In this document: positions 17,178 through 25,839 of the stretch, one piece after another
Layout: the number at the start of each line of letters is the position of its first letter
How positions within the stretch are numbered: the first letter of the stretch is position 1
NCBI RefSeq assembly: GCF_002237555.1
Contig: NZ_CP022541.1
Coordinates: 308,264-372,263 of the forward strand
DNA: 64,000 nt
Source of the DNA: Antarctobacter heliothermus
GTDB lineage: Bacteria; Pseudomonadota; Alphaproteobacteria; Rhodobacterales; Rhodobacteraceae
Direction: 5' to 3'
The notes under the pieces: model-generated
Database searches by the model: none
Seen by the model: only the letters and a program-made list of their open reading frames with translations
Told to the model about the DNA's origin: nothing
Translations under genes and position numbers: made by a program

Positions 17178-18158
17178 ATGACACTCATTCTCGACAAACA
17201 AGCTGTGATCGATAGCATCGACCTTCGGACACTCGTGGAAGATGTGGCGCAAGGCATGGCGGCGCTGTCCCAAGGGCAGGTCATCCAGCCGCTGCGCACA
17301 CGCGTCTTTTCACCGGAAACCGGAGGGCTGCTGGCCAGTTTGCCGTGTTATCTGGCGGGCGCAGAGCTGTTCAGCGCCAAACTGGGCTTCAGCCACCCGA
17401 CGCTGCGCGCGCCCGACGGGACACGTCATTTGACGCAGGTCGTTGCGCTTGGCGACACCGAAGGACGCTTGATGGCAGTGATGCATGGCACGCTTCTGGG
17501 CATGTACCGGACGGCGGCCTGTTCGGCTTTGGCCGCAAAACACCTGAGCGCGCCGGTCGCAGCGCATCTCGCTGTGATCGGCGGTGGTCCTATGGGGCAG
17601 GCCGAGGCCGAGGTCATGGCAACGGTGCGACCGCTGAACAAGATCACTGTCTTTGACACCAACCCGAAAGCCGCGGAACGCTTCAAGGTGTATGTCGAGG
17701 CAAGGACGGGCATTTCGGTAACGCTGTGTGCGTCTGCGCAAGAAGCTGTGGCCGGTGCGCCGATTGTGTCTCTGGCCACAACCGCCCATGATCCGGTGAT
17801 CGATCGTGCCTGGCTGCGGGATGATTGTCATGTCGCGGCGCTTGGTGCGCACCGTATCGACCAACGCGAAATCGACAGCGCCACAATGGCTGAGGCAGGC
17901 GTGTTCATCGAAAGCCGTGAGGCGTTGATGGCCGAAGCCGGTGATTATCTGATTCCCATGACAGAAGACTTGTACGGTGCGGACCATTTCGTCGCCGAAG
18001 TGGGCGATCTGACGACAGGGCAGGTCGATGACCGCAAATGGCCCGACCGGTTGACCGTGTTCAAATCGACCGGAGTCGGCATTCAGGATCTGGTAATCGC
18101 GCGCCACGTCTACGAATGCGCAAAGGCCGCAGGCCGCGGGGTCGAGATCGAATTCTGA
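17178..18158 (+). CDS. ornithine cyclodeaminase / mu-crystallin family protein
   Basis: 326 residues from the ATG at 17178, which follows CCCTCC; a weak RBS suggests coupling to the gene before it, 13 bases away. Family marks are LTQVVALGDTEGRLMAVMHG, GMYRTAACSALAAKHL, the NAD Rossmann loop VIGGGPMGQAEAE at about 133-145, and KSTGVGIQDLVIA near the C-terminus. Members include ornithine cyclodeaminase, L-lysine cyclodeaminase, alanine dehydrogenase of archaea and ketimine reductases. Beside a C-N oxidase, reduction or hydrolysis of an imine is a fair guess. The exact reaction is not known. Confidence 0.85.
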   Translation: MTLILDKQAVIDSIDLRTLVEDVAQGMAALSQGQVIQPLRTRVFSPETGGLLASLPCYLAGAELFSAKLGFSHPTLRAPDGTRHLTQVVALGDTEGRLMAVMHGTLLGMYRTAACSALAAKHLSAPVAAHLAVIGGGPMGQAEAEVMATVRPLNKITVFDTNPKAAERFKVYVEARTGISVTLCASAQEAVAGAPIVSLATTAHDPVIDRAWLRDDCHVAALGAHRIDQREIDSATMAEAGVFIESREALMAEAGDYLIPMTEDLYGADHFVAEVGDLTTGQVDDRKWPDRLTVFKSTGVGIQDLVIARHVYECAKAAGRGVEIEF

Positions 18159-18278
18159 ACTGGCGGACGCCAGTTCGTCGAAGCGTGTCTAGGAACAAGT
18201 ATGCCAAGAATTTCAGCGTAGCCGACAATCCTGTTGATTTCTGACATCGCCAAAACCAGAACTGTTGACAGATAATAC

Positions 18279-18297
18279 GAGTATACTGGTATACTAT
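18279..18297. promoter_or_regulatory. candidate GntR/FCD operator O5, before the ABC transporter gene
   Basis: GTATACTGGTATAC at 18281-18294 is the best copy of the operator and contains TGGTATACTA, a full T.GT..AC.A match. It lies about 25-45 bases before the ATG at 18323, probably overlapping the promoter or transcript start, as expected for a repressor site. Confidence 0.68.
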
Positions 18298-18322
18298 AAA
18301 ATCATGACAGTGAGGTCTCGAA

Positions 18323-19936
18323 ATGGAAATACTGCAGTATGCCACAAGCGCATATCTTCTGAATGGTTTGTTGATTGCCATTCAGATCACGGGAATCGCG
18401 ATGGTATCTGGGCTGGCACTTGGTTTGCTTCTGGCCTTGATGCGAATGTCGAACAACCCGGTCTTCAGCGGCGTGGCCTGGTTCTATATCTGGGTCATGC
18501 GGGGTACGCCGATCCTGCTGCAGCTGATTTTCATCTATGACGCCTTGCCGCGCATGGGGATTTTGCTGTCACCATTCTGGACGGCCGTTATCGGTTTCGC
18601 GCTGAACGAAGCGGCTTTTGCCGCGGAATTCATTCGGGGCGGGCTGCTGTCTGTCAAACGCAACCAATCCGTTGCGGCATCGGCCCTAGGCATGGGGCCC
18701 TTCGTGACCTTGCGTCGGATCGTATTGCCACAGGCATTGCGCGCCATCGCGCCGCAGATCTCGAACGGGACCATTTCGATGCTCAAGGGCACGTCCCTTG
18801 CCTCGATCGTTTTCGTAAACGAACTGACGTTCCGCGCCCAGCAGATCGTGGCCACCAACTTTGACTTCTTCACGGTGTTTATTGCGGCGGCGACTTTGTA
18901 TCTGTGCGCCACGACACTGATCTCGTTCGGGCAGCTATATGTGGAGCGCAAGATCGATCCGGAGCTGCGCACGCTCAGCAAATCGCCGTCGTTGTGGTCT
19001 CGCTGGGTGACCGGGGTGAGAACGCCCATGCCCCGCGAGGAAGAGGCTAGTCCGAAACCCGCCGACGCGGCCCAGGCATCTGATGCGTCCGACGATCACG
19101 TGATCATCAAGGCGCTGGCGTCGGACGTGGCAAAAGACGTGCAGGAGACAGCTGATATGCCCTTTGTCGTCTGCCGCAATGTGCGCAAGTCTTACAAGCT
19201 GCGCGGACGGGAACCTCTCGAAGTGCTGAATAGCGTGAATTTCGAAGTGCACCGGGGCGAGGTTGTCGCCATTCTGGGGGCCAGCGGATCAGGCAAAAGT
19301 ACACTGCTGCGGCTGATCAACCACCTTGAAGAGTTGAACGGGGGCGAGATCCTAGTCGAAGGAAAGCCTGTAGGATACGAAAAGAAAGGCGACAAGATGG
19401 TGCCGATCAAGGCACTGTCCAAGGCCCGGGCCGATGCCCGCATCGGCATGGTGTTCCAAAGCTTTGACCTGTTCGATCACAAGACCGCGCTGGAAAACAT
19501 CGCCGAAGCACCGGTGCAGGTCTATGGTATGAGCCGCTCGGACGCCAACGAACGGGCCCGTAAGCTACTCGACGGAGTTGGATTGGGCGAACACGCTGAC
19601 CATCTCCCAATGCGGCTTTCGGGCGGCCAACAGCAGCGTGTGGCGATCGCGCGTGCCCTCGCGACCAAACCAAAGCTGATGCTCTTTGACGAACCCACCT
19701 CGGCGCTCGACCCGGAACTTGTGGGCGAGGTGCTGGCTGTAATGCGCAGTCTTGCCGAGGCAGGGATGACCATGATTGTCGTCACCCATGAAATCCGCTT
19801 TGCTCGCGAAGTGGCCGACCGGGTGGTCTTTATGGACCAGGGGGTGATCGTCGAAGAGGGCCCTCCATCCGAGGTGTTGGATAACCCCAAGGAACCCCGG
19901 ACGCAACAATTCCTGCGCATGGTGCAGGATCACTAA
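18323..19936 (+). CDS. polar amino-acid ABC transporter, fused permease and ATP-binding protein
   Basis: 537 residues. Residues 1-225 are a HisM/GlnP-type permease with several membrane helices and the EAA loop ([23 protein letters not shown], about 119-141). A charged linker (226-280, rich in E, D and A) leads to a GlnQ/HisP-type ATPase: Walker [10 protein letters not shown] at about 318-326, Q-loop FQSFDLF, signature LSGGQQQR at about 432, Walker B LMLFDEP at about 452, and the switch His in VVTHEIRF. Homologues are usually two proteins; here they are one chain with no internal stop. The likely binding protein is at 2187. A Rho-independent terminator follows, so this gene is transcribed alone or ends the unit. 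Confidence 0.9.
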   Translation: MEILQYATSAYLLNGLLIAIQITGIAMVSGLALGLLLALMRMSNNPVFSGVAWFYIWVMRGTPILLQLIFIYDALPRMGILLSPFWTAVIGFALNEAAFAAEFIRGGLLSVKRNQSVAASALGMGPFVTLRRIVLPQALRAIAPQISNGTISMLKGTSLASIVFVNELTFRAQQIVATNFDFFTVFIAAATLYLCATTLISFGQLYVERKIDPELRTLSKSPSLWSRWVTGVRTPMPREEEASPKPADAAQASDASDDHVIIKALASDVAKDVQETADMPFVVCRNVRKSYKLRGREPLEVLNSVNFEVHRGEVVAILGASGSGKSTLLRLINHLEELNGGEILVEGKPVGYEKKGDKMVPIKALSKARADARIGMVFQSFDLFDHKTALENIAEAPVQVYGMSRSDANERARKLLDGVGLGEHADHLPMRLSGGQQQRVAIARALATKPKLMLFDEPTSALDPELVGEVLAVMRSLAEAGMTMIVVTHEIRFAREVADRVVFMDQGVIVEEGPPSEVLDNPKEPRTQQFLRMVQDH

Positions 19937-19957
19937 TCTAACAAGGGACTCATAAAA

Positions 19958-19987
19958 GCGCCCGCGTCATGCATGCGGGCGCTTTTT
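19958..19987 (+). terminator. Rho-independent terminator
   Basis: An 8-bp GC stem (GCGCCCGC / GCGGGCGC, 9-base loop) is followed directly by five T. It lies 22 bases after the ABC transporter stop and is preceded by a run of A, so it may also serve the converging EamA gene. Confidence 0.85.
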
Positions 19988-20005
19988 CATGTCAGCTGTT
20001 TGTGA

Positions 20006-20878
20006 CTAGGGCCGATTGACCGTTTTGTCGAACGCGACAAGCAGTGTGGCACTTGCGATCAGGACGATGCCAAACACGCTCCACCCCTCAAGAACTTCAC
20101 CGGCGGCAAGGCCTATCAGGACGCCCCACGCCAGCTGCACAAAATCGGTGATGATGACTTGTGTGGTTTGCCCATGCCGGAGCGCAGTTGTCCAGAACAG
20201 CGTACCCGAGGCTGTCAGAAGTCCGATTGCGCCCAGCTCCGCCCATTGCCAGCCTTCGGGCCAGATCCAGAATGGCAATGCAGCGGGCAGGCTGAAAACC
20301 GTAATGACGGCACTGGTCCAAAGGGCGATGATCAGAGGCTCTTCGGACCGTGAGGCGCTTCGCACCAGAACGGCGGCTATTCCCCAGCACGCCGCAGCGG
20401 CAAGAACCGACAGCGCCTCGGGCTGCAACCCCTCAACGCCTGGCCGGATAATGGCAAGCGCTCCGCACAGCGCGGCGAGAATCGCAAGGATTCTGAAACG
20501 CGTCACATGCTCGCCCAGAAAAAGTGCGGCGCCCAGTGTTGCAAAACATATCGTGGTCAGACTGAGGGATGTGGCTTCGGCAAGCGGCAGATGCACTAGT
20601 CCGTAAAACCATAAGAGCAGGCCCAACGCACTGAGACACCCGCGAAAAAGGATTTTTCCGGGCATTTTGGCACGGAAACTGCGGCGTAGCGCCAGCGTCA
20701 GCCCGACAAGAAGAAGAGTGCAAATGGCGGTTCGGAAAAAGACAATCTGAAACGGATGAAGACCCGCGGCACCGAGATGTCGCACGAAGATGTAGGAAAA
20801 CGAATAGCTCGTGCTGGCTAAGACTCCGAAGATCAGGAAGCGGCGTGAGGTCCGGGGCGGGGAGATGGGTGCAACCAT
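20006..20878 (-). CDS. EamA/DMT-family transporter
   Basis: 290 residues, almost entirely hydrophobic with about ten predicted membrane helices in two EamA repeats (first ending near LALRRSF, second starting near EALSVLAAAACWGI). DMT proteins export amino acids, metabolites or their analogues. A candidate GntR operator 20 bases upstream puts it in the same regulon as the catabolic genes. It could protect the cell from a toxic intermediate, or move a pathway product. The substrate is unknown. Confidence 0.82.
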   Translation of the reverse strand: MVAPISPPRTSRRFLIFGVLASTSYSFSYIFVRHLGAAGLHPFQIVFFRTAICTLLLVGLTLALRRSFRAKMPGKILFRGCLSALGLLLWFYGLVHLPLAEATSLSLTTICFATLGAALFLGEHVTRFRILAILAALCGALAIIRPGVEGLQPEALSVLAAAACWGIAAVLVRSASRSEEPLIIALWTSAVITVFSLPAALPFWIWPEGWQWAELGAIGLLTASGTLFWTTALRHGQTTQVIITDFVQLAWGVLIGLAAGEVLEGWSVFGIVLIASATLLVAFDKTVNRP

Positions 20879-20896
20879 TTTGCAATCCTAATTAAA

Positions 20897-20914
20897 GGCT
20901 ACTAGTGCACCATT
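20897..20914. promoter_or_regulatory. candidate GntR/FCD operator O6, before the EamA gene
   Basis: CTACTAGTGCACCA contains TAGTGCACCA, a full match to T.GT..AC.A, and lies 19-36 bases before the EamA start in the 80-base gap after the hydrolase gene. It implies the exporter has its own regulated promoter. Confidence 0.55.
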
Positions 20915-20958
20915 TATAGATGCGCCACAAGATGGCTGCCAAGGTGGTTCGTGTCAGG

Positions 20959-21852
20959 CTACGAAAGTTTGTGCCTTGTCGTGAAATCAAGAATGGCCCC
21001 CGCAATCTGTCCGGCGATATCGGGATGCAGATGGAAATGGTGGTCTCCAGCAAGCGTATGCGTTTCGTATTCGACAATGAGCGCCGTCCCGAGGCTGGCC
21101 ACATCCGCAGCCTTTGGGCGGTTGAGCAGAACACCTTCCCGGGCCCAGATGTTGAGAACCGGACAGCGGATGGATCGAAGTACATCCTCAAGCTGTTGCA
21201 AGTTCAGTTTGATGGCCGAACTTGCGAACAATCGGCGATCCGCACGCAATCGAAAGCCCTCTGATCCTGTCTCCAACGCGCGGTCGGCAAGCGCGCTGGC
21301 AGTGAACCAAGAGTTGCCCCTTGCGCTCCGGCGATTGATGTATTCCTCCCGTGATTTGAATAATCTTGGCGGGCGCGCCTTCTGCTGGCTCGTCTGTTCG
21401 ATAAACTTTCTAAGGGAGGTAACCACGCCGTTTTCATCCGGCTCGGGCAACAGGGAATCCAGCGCCACCAATGCGCGCACCTTCTCGGGCATCGCCGCAG
21501 CGAAAAGAGAAGCGATGTTCGCCCCTCTCGAATGACCCAAGAGCACACAACTTTTCCAGTCAAGGTGTTCAAGCAACCCTGCAATCTGGGGTAGATCGTC
21601 CCAGATATTGTAGGTCGCATGCGCCGCGCGGTGGGCGCTCAGACCCTGACCACTCAGATCGAGCGCAATCACGTGGCATCCGGTTAGTTTCGGCGCAAGT
21701 TCCCTAAAACTCGAAGCGTGGTCCATCCAGCCGTGGAGCGCCAGCACCGGAATGCCATCTTGCGGCCCCCATTGCAGGCCAGCGAGCCGAAGACCATCTA
21801 CTTCCCAATAACACTCTTGCGGCGTTGTCTTGCTGAACGTTTCCATGTGCAT
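20959..21852 (-). CDS. alpha/beta hydrolase
   Basis: 297 residues. The oxyanion segment HGWMDHASSFRELAP is at about 40-54, the nucleophile elbow GHSRGA at about 108-113, a late acid in RCPVLNIWAREG, and the catalytic His in LAGDHHFHLHPD near the C-terminus. These fit a soluble serine hydrolase (esterase, amidase or C-C hydrolase). It lies upstream of the EamA gene on the same strand and close to the amidase pair. No signal peptide is seen. The substrate cannot be named. Confidence 0.82.
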   Translation of the reverse strand: MHMETFSKTTPQECYWEVDGLRLAGLQWGPQDGIPVLALHGWMDHASSFRELAPKLTGCHVIALDLSGQGLSAHRAAHATYNIWDDLPQIAGLLEHLDWKSCVLLGHSRGANIASLFAAAMPEKVRALVALDSLLPEPDENGVVTSLRKFIEQTSQQKARPPRLFKSREEYINRRSARGNSWFTASALADRALETGSEGFRLRADRRLFASSAIKLNLQQLEDVLRSIRCPVLNIWAREGVLLNRPKAADVASLGTALIVEYETHTLAGDHHFHLHPDIAGQIAGAILDFTTRHKLS

Positions 21853-21860
21853 AGCCGCTT

Positions 21861-21876
21861 CCTTAATTGATTAAGG
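21861..21876. promoter_or_regulatory. AT-rich palindrome next to the hydrolase start
   Basis: CCTTAATTGATTAAGG is a palindrome with 7-bp arms located 9 bases upstream of the alpha/beta hydrolase ATG, overlapping its RBS region. It could be an operator for a separate regulator; it does not resemble O1-O7. Confidence 0.35.
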
Positions 21877-22289
21877 ATGTGAATTAAAAAGATTTGTTTG
21901 CGCAGAAGGTAGATTCTGCGCTTGGACCCAACCGATGGGCAATTCGTGGAGATCGCCAAGTTGCCAAGTCGTTTGTCGCGTCACGCAAAGTGTCAGCGAT
22001 CATTAAGTTATGGTTCTATCTCTTTCCCATAGTCGGTCCAGGGTTGAACGCGTCAACTCGGGCGTGGCGGTCTGATTTTGTGGTGAGTTGAAATCAGCGG
22101 GGTCGGAGAATCAAGTTAACCTGATCATGCGCGGACAGAAATCTCTGGGATTGCCGATGTGAGTTAACCTGGGCGATTATATTCTCTCGCTTGAGGGTGG
22201 GCTTGTATGACACTTCAAGGGCAGTTTTCAATTCCTTGTGGATACTATGATCCGCATCCGGAGCCAGAACTTCGATCGGCTTGGTATAT

Positions 22290-22383
22290 GAGTGCAGCAT
22301 TGGCTCTGGCTGGTGTGCGAGACCAGCGCATGGGTCGTAATCTTTTCTTCAGCGCGGCATGATCGCTTTCGATGCGATTGTTT
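22290..22383 (-). pseudogene. IS6/IS240-like transposase C-terminal remnant
   Basis: In one minus-strand frame the segment reads NNRIESDHAALKKRLRPMR, the conserved C-terminal part of IS6-type DDE transposases that carries the catalytic Glu. The rest of the gene is missing, and the frame runs into unrelated sequence. The preceding 410 bases (21877-22289) show no recognisable gene. The terminal repeat of another IS6 copy abuts it at 22384, so one element has inserted into or beside the other. Confidence 0.65.
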
Positions 22384-22600
22384 GGTGTTGTCACATTACC
22401 GGACGTGAGGTTGCTGGTTCATTGATCTGGTCTTAGGCGATAACGATGCAGCCAGTGACAATCTGCTACAAACGCCACTGGTTTCTACGTCAGATCGTTG
22501 CTCATGTTGTCTGGTTATGTACGGGGTTCATCTTGAGCCTGCGCGAGGTCGAGGAGATGATGCTGGCACGTGGCGTGGACGTTTCGTACGAGCCGATCCG
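22384..22600 (+). pseudogene. IS6-family element, 5' fragment with transposase N-terminus
   Basis: It starts with the terminal repeat GGTGTTGTCACATTA also found at the outer end of the complete IS6 copy (51147, reversed). It continues with the transposase start, YKRHWFLRQIVAHVVW and SLREVEEMMLARGVDVSYE, which matches the intact protein at 50384-51091. Similarity stops soon after VSYEPIRR and the frame ends at 22631. From there to the small gene at 22845 only a candidate operator was found. Confidence 0.8.
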
Positions 22601-22745
22601 TCGCAAGTCGCCGACTTTCCGCTCTTGCTAGAAGCTTTCGAGGCGCACAGTGCTGCAATACCTCCGCCCGCCACCAGAACATCGTACTCTGCGCTTAGTT
22701 GATCCTACATTTCGTACGCTCCCCGATTGCATGCCTCGAAAATAA

Positions 22746-22763
22746 CATGATACTAGTATTATT
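22746..22763. promoter_or_regulatory. candidate GntR/FCD operator O7, before the amidase pair
   Basis: GATACTAGTATTAT is a near-match to the operator of the upstream cluster and lies about 80-100 bases before the small-subunit start at 22845. It ties the amidase pair to the regulon although IS remnants lie on both sides. Confidence 0.55.
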
Positions 22764-22844
22764 AATTACCATTCTGTGGAGTCGGCCCTGACGCCATGCC
22801 ACAGCTTCCCGTGACCTGTCCTTTTGCATGGTAGACCCTTCTCA

Positions 22845-23036
22845 ATGGCACCCGAACCCGATCTCGAAGAATTTGCGATACTGGCCCGCCGAACGGGTCT
22901 GCCGCTCGACGGGACCGACCTGTCGTCCCTGCGTGATGGCTATCTCAAGATGCAGCGGATCGTCGGCGCACTCCAAAGACCGCAAGACATGGCAACAGAG
23001 CCGCCGCTGGTTTTCAAAGTGGATCCAAGACCATGA
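22845..23036 (+). CDS. small GatC/AtzG-like amidase partner protein
   Basis: 63 residues from the ATG at 22845 (MAPEPDLEEFAILARRTGLPL); an upstream TTG is less likely. The protein is acidic and helical, with the layout of the short GatC/AtzG-like proteins (DUF4089 type) that precede amidase-signature genes and stabilise the amidase. Its stop overlaps the amidase ATG (ATGA), showing translational coupling. Recognition rests on size, position and general pattern, not on a firm motif. Confidence 0.65.
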   Translation: MAPEPDLEEFAILARRTGLPLDGTDLSSLRDGYLKMQRIVGALQRPQDMATEPPLVFKVDPRP

Positions 23037-24394
23037 TGCCAACCACAATCGCAGAGGCGTCACGCCTAATCGCCAGAAAAGAGATTTCTCCCGTCGAGCT
23101 GACGCAATCCTGTCTGGACCAGATAGAATCGGAAAACGACAAAATTGCCGCCTTCATAACCGTGACGGCGGATACGGCACTGGCGACAGCCCGTCAGGCC
23201 GAAAGCCGGATCATGCAAGAGGGGCCCCGGACACCGCTCGATGGCATTCCCATCGCGCACAAGGATATCTTCAACACGGCGGGCATCCGGACGACCGCGC
23301 ATTCCAGGTTGCTGGAACACAACGTCCCAACTACGGACGCAACCGTGGTGCGCCGTTTGGCCGAGGCTGGCACAGTGATGCTTGGCAAACTTTCAACGTT
23401 GGAATTTGCTCTGGCGGGTCCATCCTTTGACCTGCCCTGGCCGCCTGCGCGCAATCCCTGGAACACCGATCACTTCACCGCGGGATCAAGCAGCGGCACG
23501 GCCGCGGCTGTTGCTGCGGGCCTGATCCTTGGGGGCACAGGAAGCGACACCGGCGGCTCGATCCGCGGACCGGCGGCAATGTGCGGCACCACTGGCATCA
23601 AGCCAACCTATGGACGCTGCAGCCGTACCGGGATGCTCCCCCTAGCCCCATCTCTCGATCAGGCCGGCCCGATGGCAAGCACAGCCAGGGACTGTGCAAT
23701 GCTTCTTCAGCATATGGCGGGCCACGACTCAACCGACCCCGCCAGCCAGAACCAACCGGTTCCCGACTTTTCCAGTCTGATCGGCCAAGGCCTGCGGGGC
23801 CTGCGGGTCGGCGTCATACGGCATTTTCACGAACACGATCTGCCAGCGCATCCGCCTGTTCTTTCTGCAATCGAACGCAGCATCGACATCCTGTGCGCAG
23901 AGGGCGCAGAGGTCCGCGACGTCATCTTATCACCGTTGTTGGACTACTCTGCAGCCAACAAGATTATCATGAATTGCGAGGCCGCCGCCCTTCATGAAGC
24001 CGCCCTTAAAAATCACTCTCACCTTTATGGGGCTTTGCTGAGGGGGCGTCTCATCGTTGCCTCGATGCTATCGTCCAACGACTATATTCAGGCGCAGCGC
24101 CGTCGGCAGGAGCTGTCGCAGGAACTAGTCGAAATGATGCGCGAAGTCGATGTACTCATTACTGCAACAGCGGTTGGTGAAGCCCCGCGCATGGACGAAA
24201 TCACAACCTGGGACGGACTTGAATCCCCCAGCTTCACCGCGCCTTGGAACCTGGTCGGACTGCCTGCAATTGCGGTCCGAATGGGATTTGGCCCAAAGGG
24301 CCTGCCAATTTCAGTGCAGCTTGGCGGTCGTAAGTTTGACGAGGCAAGGCTGTTTCAAGTCGCGGACCTGATTGAAGCGAACAACGACAAATGA
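23033..24394 (+). CDS. amidase-signature family amidase, AtzE/GatA-like
   Basis: 453 residues. The Ser-cisSer-Lys triad is visible: Lys77 in GIPIAHKDIFN, cis-Ser near 153 in TAGSSSGTAAAV, and nucleophile Ser176 in GSDTGGSIRGPAA. Length and the coupled small partner suggest an AtzE/AtzG-type or GatA-like hydrolase that cleaves an amide or urea-type bond. In this cluster it may act after lactam opening by HyuAB (inferred). It lies between two same-orientation IS6 fragments (22384 and 24504), so its arrival or rearrangement by IS6 is possible. Confidence 0.87.
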   Translation: MMPTTIAEASRLIARKEISPVELTQSCLDQIESENDKIAAFITVTADTALATARQAESRIMQEGPRTPLDGIPIAHKDIFNTAGIRTTAHSRLLEHNVPTTDATVVRRLAEAGTVMLGKLSTLEFALAGPSFDLPWPPARNPWNTDHFTAGSSSGTAAAVAAGLILGGTGSDTGGSIRGPAAMCGTTGIKPTYGRCSRTGMLPLAPSLDQAGPMASTARDCAMLLQHMAGHDSTDPASQNQPVPDFSSLIGQGLRGLRVGVIRHFHEHDLPAHPPVLSAIERSIDILCAEGAEVRDVILSPLLDYSAANKIIMNCEAAALHEAALKNHSHLYGALLRGRLIVASMLSSNDYIQAQRRRQELSQELVEMMREVDVLITATAVGEAPRMDEITTWDGLESPSFTAPWNLVGLPAIAVRMGFGPKGLPISVQLGGRKFDEARLFQVADLIEANNDK

Positions 24395-24503
24395 GTACTT
24401 CTGACCTTTAAGCCAGCCTGAATCAAGCACTGTAAAGTTGACTGAGGCGAGCCAAGAAAATCTAAAATTCAATAGGATAACCATTTTGTGACTATGTAGA
24501 CGC

Positions 24504-24643
24504 GGTGTTGTCACATTCACGGGAGTGAGATTGCTGGTTCAATGATCTGATTTTAGACCGTGTCGATGCAGACAGTGAAAGTTAACTGCAAACGGCCCCA
24601 GATCTTTGCTCAAGTTGTCTGGTATTACGCCAGGTTCAACTTG
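24504..24643 (+). mobile_element. IS6-family element, 5' end fragment cut by an IS3 element
   Basis: It begins GGTGTTGTCACATTCACGGG, the same terminal repeat as at 22384 and 51147 (reversed), and continues through the decayed start region of the IS6 transposase. It stops exactly where the IS3 terminal repeat begins at 24644. The matching remainder of the IS6 gene is not found on the other side of the IS3 element, so a deletion accompanied or followed that insertion. The 109 bases between amidase stop and this end hold nothing recognisable. Confidence 0.75.
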
Positions 24644-24709
24644 TGAAGTCGTCCGGCAAAATTGGACGGCGTGCTAAGATGTATCCAACCATGAAAACAG
24701 GATACACAA

Positions 24710-24988
24710 ATGACGAAGAGACGCAGTTATTCAGACAAATTCAAAGCTACGGTGGCGCTCGAGGCGCTGCGTGGTGACAAGACCGCGCAAGAGATTGCAG
24801 CGAAGCACAAGGTTCATCCAACGCAGGTGACGACGTGGAAACGGCAGGCTATCGATGGGCTGACAGGCGTGTTTTTTGATAAGGTTAGACGAGCTGAAGA
24901 CAACGGGGCCGAAGTCAAAGAGCTTCACGCCAAGATCGGTAAATTGGCGGTCGAAAACGATTTTTTGTCACAAGGGCTGAAGCGATGA
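24710..24988 (+). CDS. IS3-family transposase OrfA
   Basis: 92 residues, MTKRRSYSDKFKATVALEAL at the start. The helix-turn-helix (TAQEIAAKHKVHPTQVTTWKRQ) is followed by a leucine-zipper-like helix (VKELHAKIGKLAVENDFL) as in all IS3 OrfA proteins. It overlaps orfB by 4 bases. OrfA appears intact. Confidence 0.9.
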   Translation: MTKRRSYSDKFKATVALEALRGDKTAQEIAAKHKVHPTQVTTWKRQAIDGLTGVFFDKVRRAEDNGAEVKELHAKIGKLAVENDFLSQGLKR

Positions 24989-25839
24989 GCCCGTCAGAAC
25001 GCAAGAATTTGATCGACCGTATCCGCACTGCTCTCAGCCTGACGAAGCAGTGCAAGTTGCTTAAGATCAGCCGGTCCTCTCTGTATTATACGCCGGTTGG
25101 TGTGAATGCTGAGACGCTGGATTTGATGAATGAAATTGACCGCGTGTTTACCAAATACCCATTCTTCGGCAGCCGCCAGAACGCAGCTTACTTGCCCAGA
25201 AATGGGTTCCATGCTGGCCGCCACCGTGTGCGCCGTCTGATGAGGATCATGGGGCTGCAAGCTATTTATAAGGGTCCAAACACCAGCAAGAAGCACCCAG
25301 AGCATCGCATTTATCCATACCTGCTGAGAAAGCTGCCGATAACCCGCCCGAACCACGTTTGGTGCAGTGACATCACCTACATCCCACTGCGGCGTGGCTT
25401 CTTGTATCTGGTGGCAATCATGGACTGGGCCACGCGCAAGGTGCTGGCGTGGCGGCTCTCGAATACGCTGGACGCCAGCTTCTGTGTTGAGGCCTTAAAA
25501 GAGGCCATAGTAAAATACGGCAAGCCCGAGATTATGAACACCGACCAAGGATCGCAGTTCACTAGTGCAGCCTGAATCACCACTTTGACTGAGGCTGAAG
25601 TCAAAATATCGATGGATGGGCGTGGCCGTTATCTCGACAATATCTTCATCGAACGACTGTGGCGGTCCCTCAAACAGGAGGCCGTATACTTGCATGAATT
25701 GCAGGATGGGTTCCAAGCCAAACGCGTGATTAAAGATTGGATCAGCTTCTACAACATCGAGCGGCCTCACACCGCTCTCGACAAACGATTTCCCAACGAC
25801 GCATTCTTCACAACAGAACAGACGCAAAAGGCCGCATGA
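24985..25839 (+). pseudogene. IS3-family transposase OrfB, interrupted by an in-frame TGA
   Basis: The frame runs from 24985 to 25839 but is broken by TGA at 25573-25575, just after NTDQGSQFTSAA. The same frame resumes at once and carries VKISMDGRGRYLDNIFIERLWRSLK with the catalytic Glu. The first two Asp are in VWCSDITYIP and NTDQGSQF. Homologues usually have Trp at the stop position (TGG), so one base change explains the loss. The full reading frame would be 284 codons. Confidence 0.88.

Noticed and set aside
15779..17299. Minus-strand open frame of 506 codons across the FAD oxidase gene
   Set aside because: No recognisable family, high Arg/His content typical of antisense frames in GC-rich DNA, while the plus strand encodes a clear FAD oxidase.
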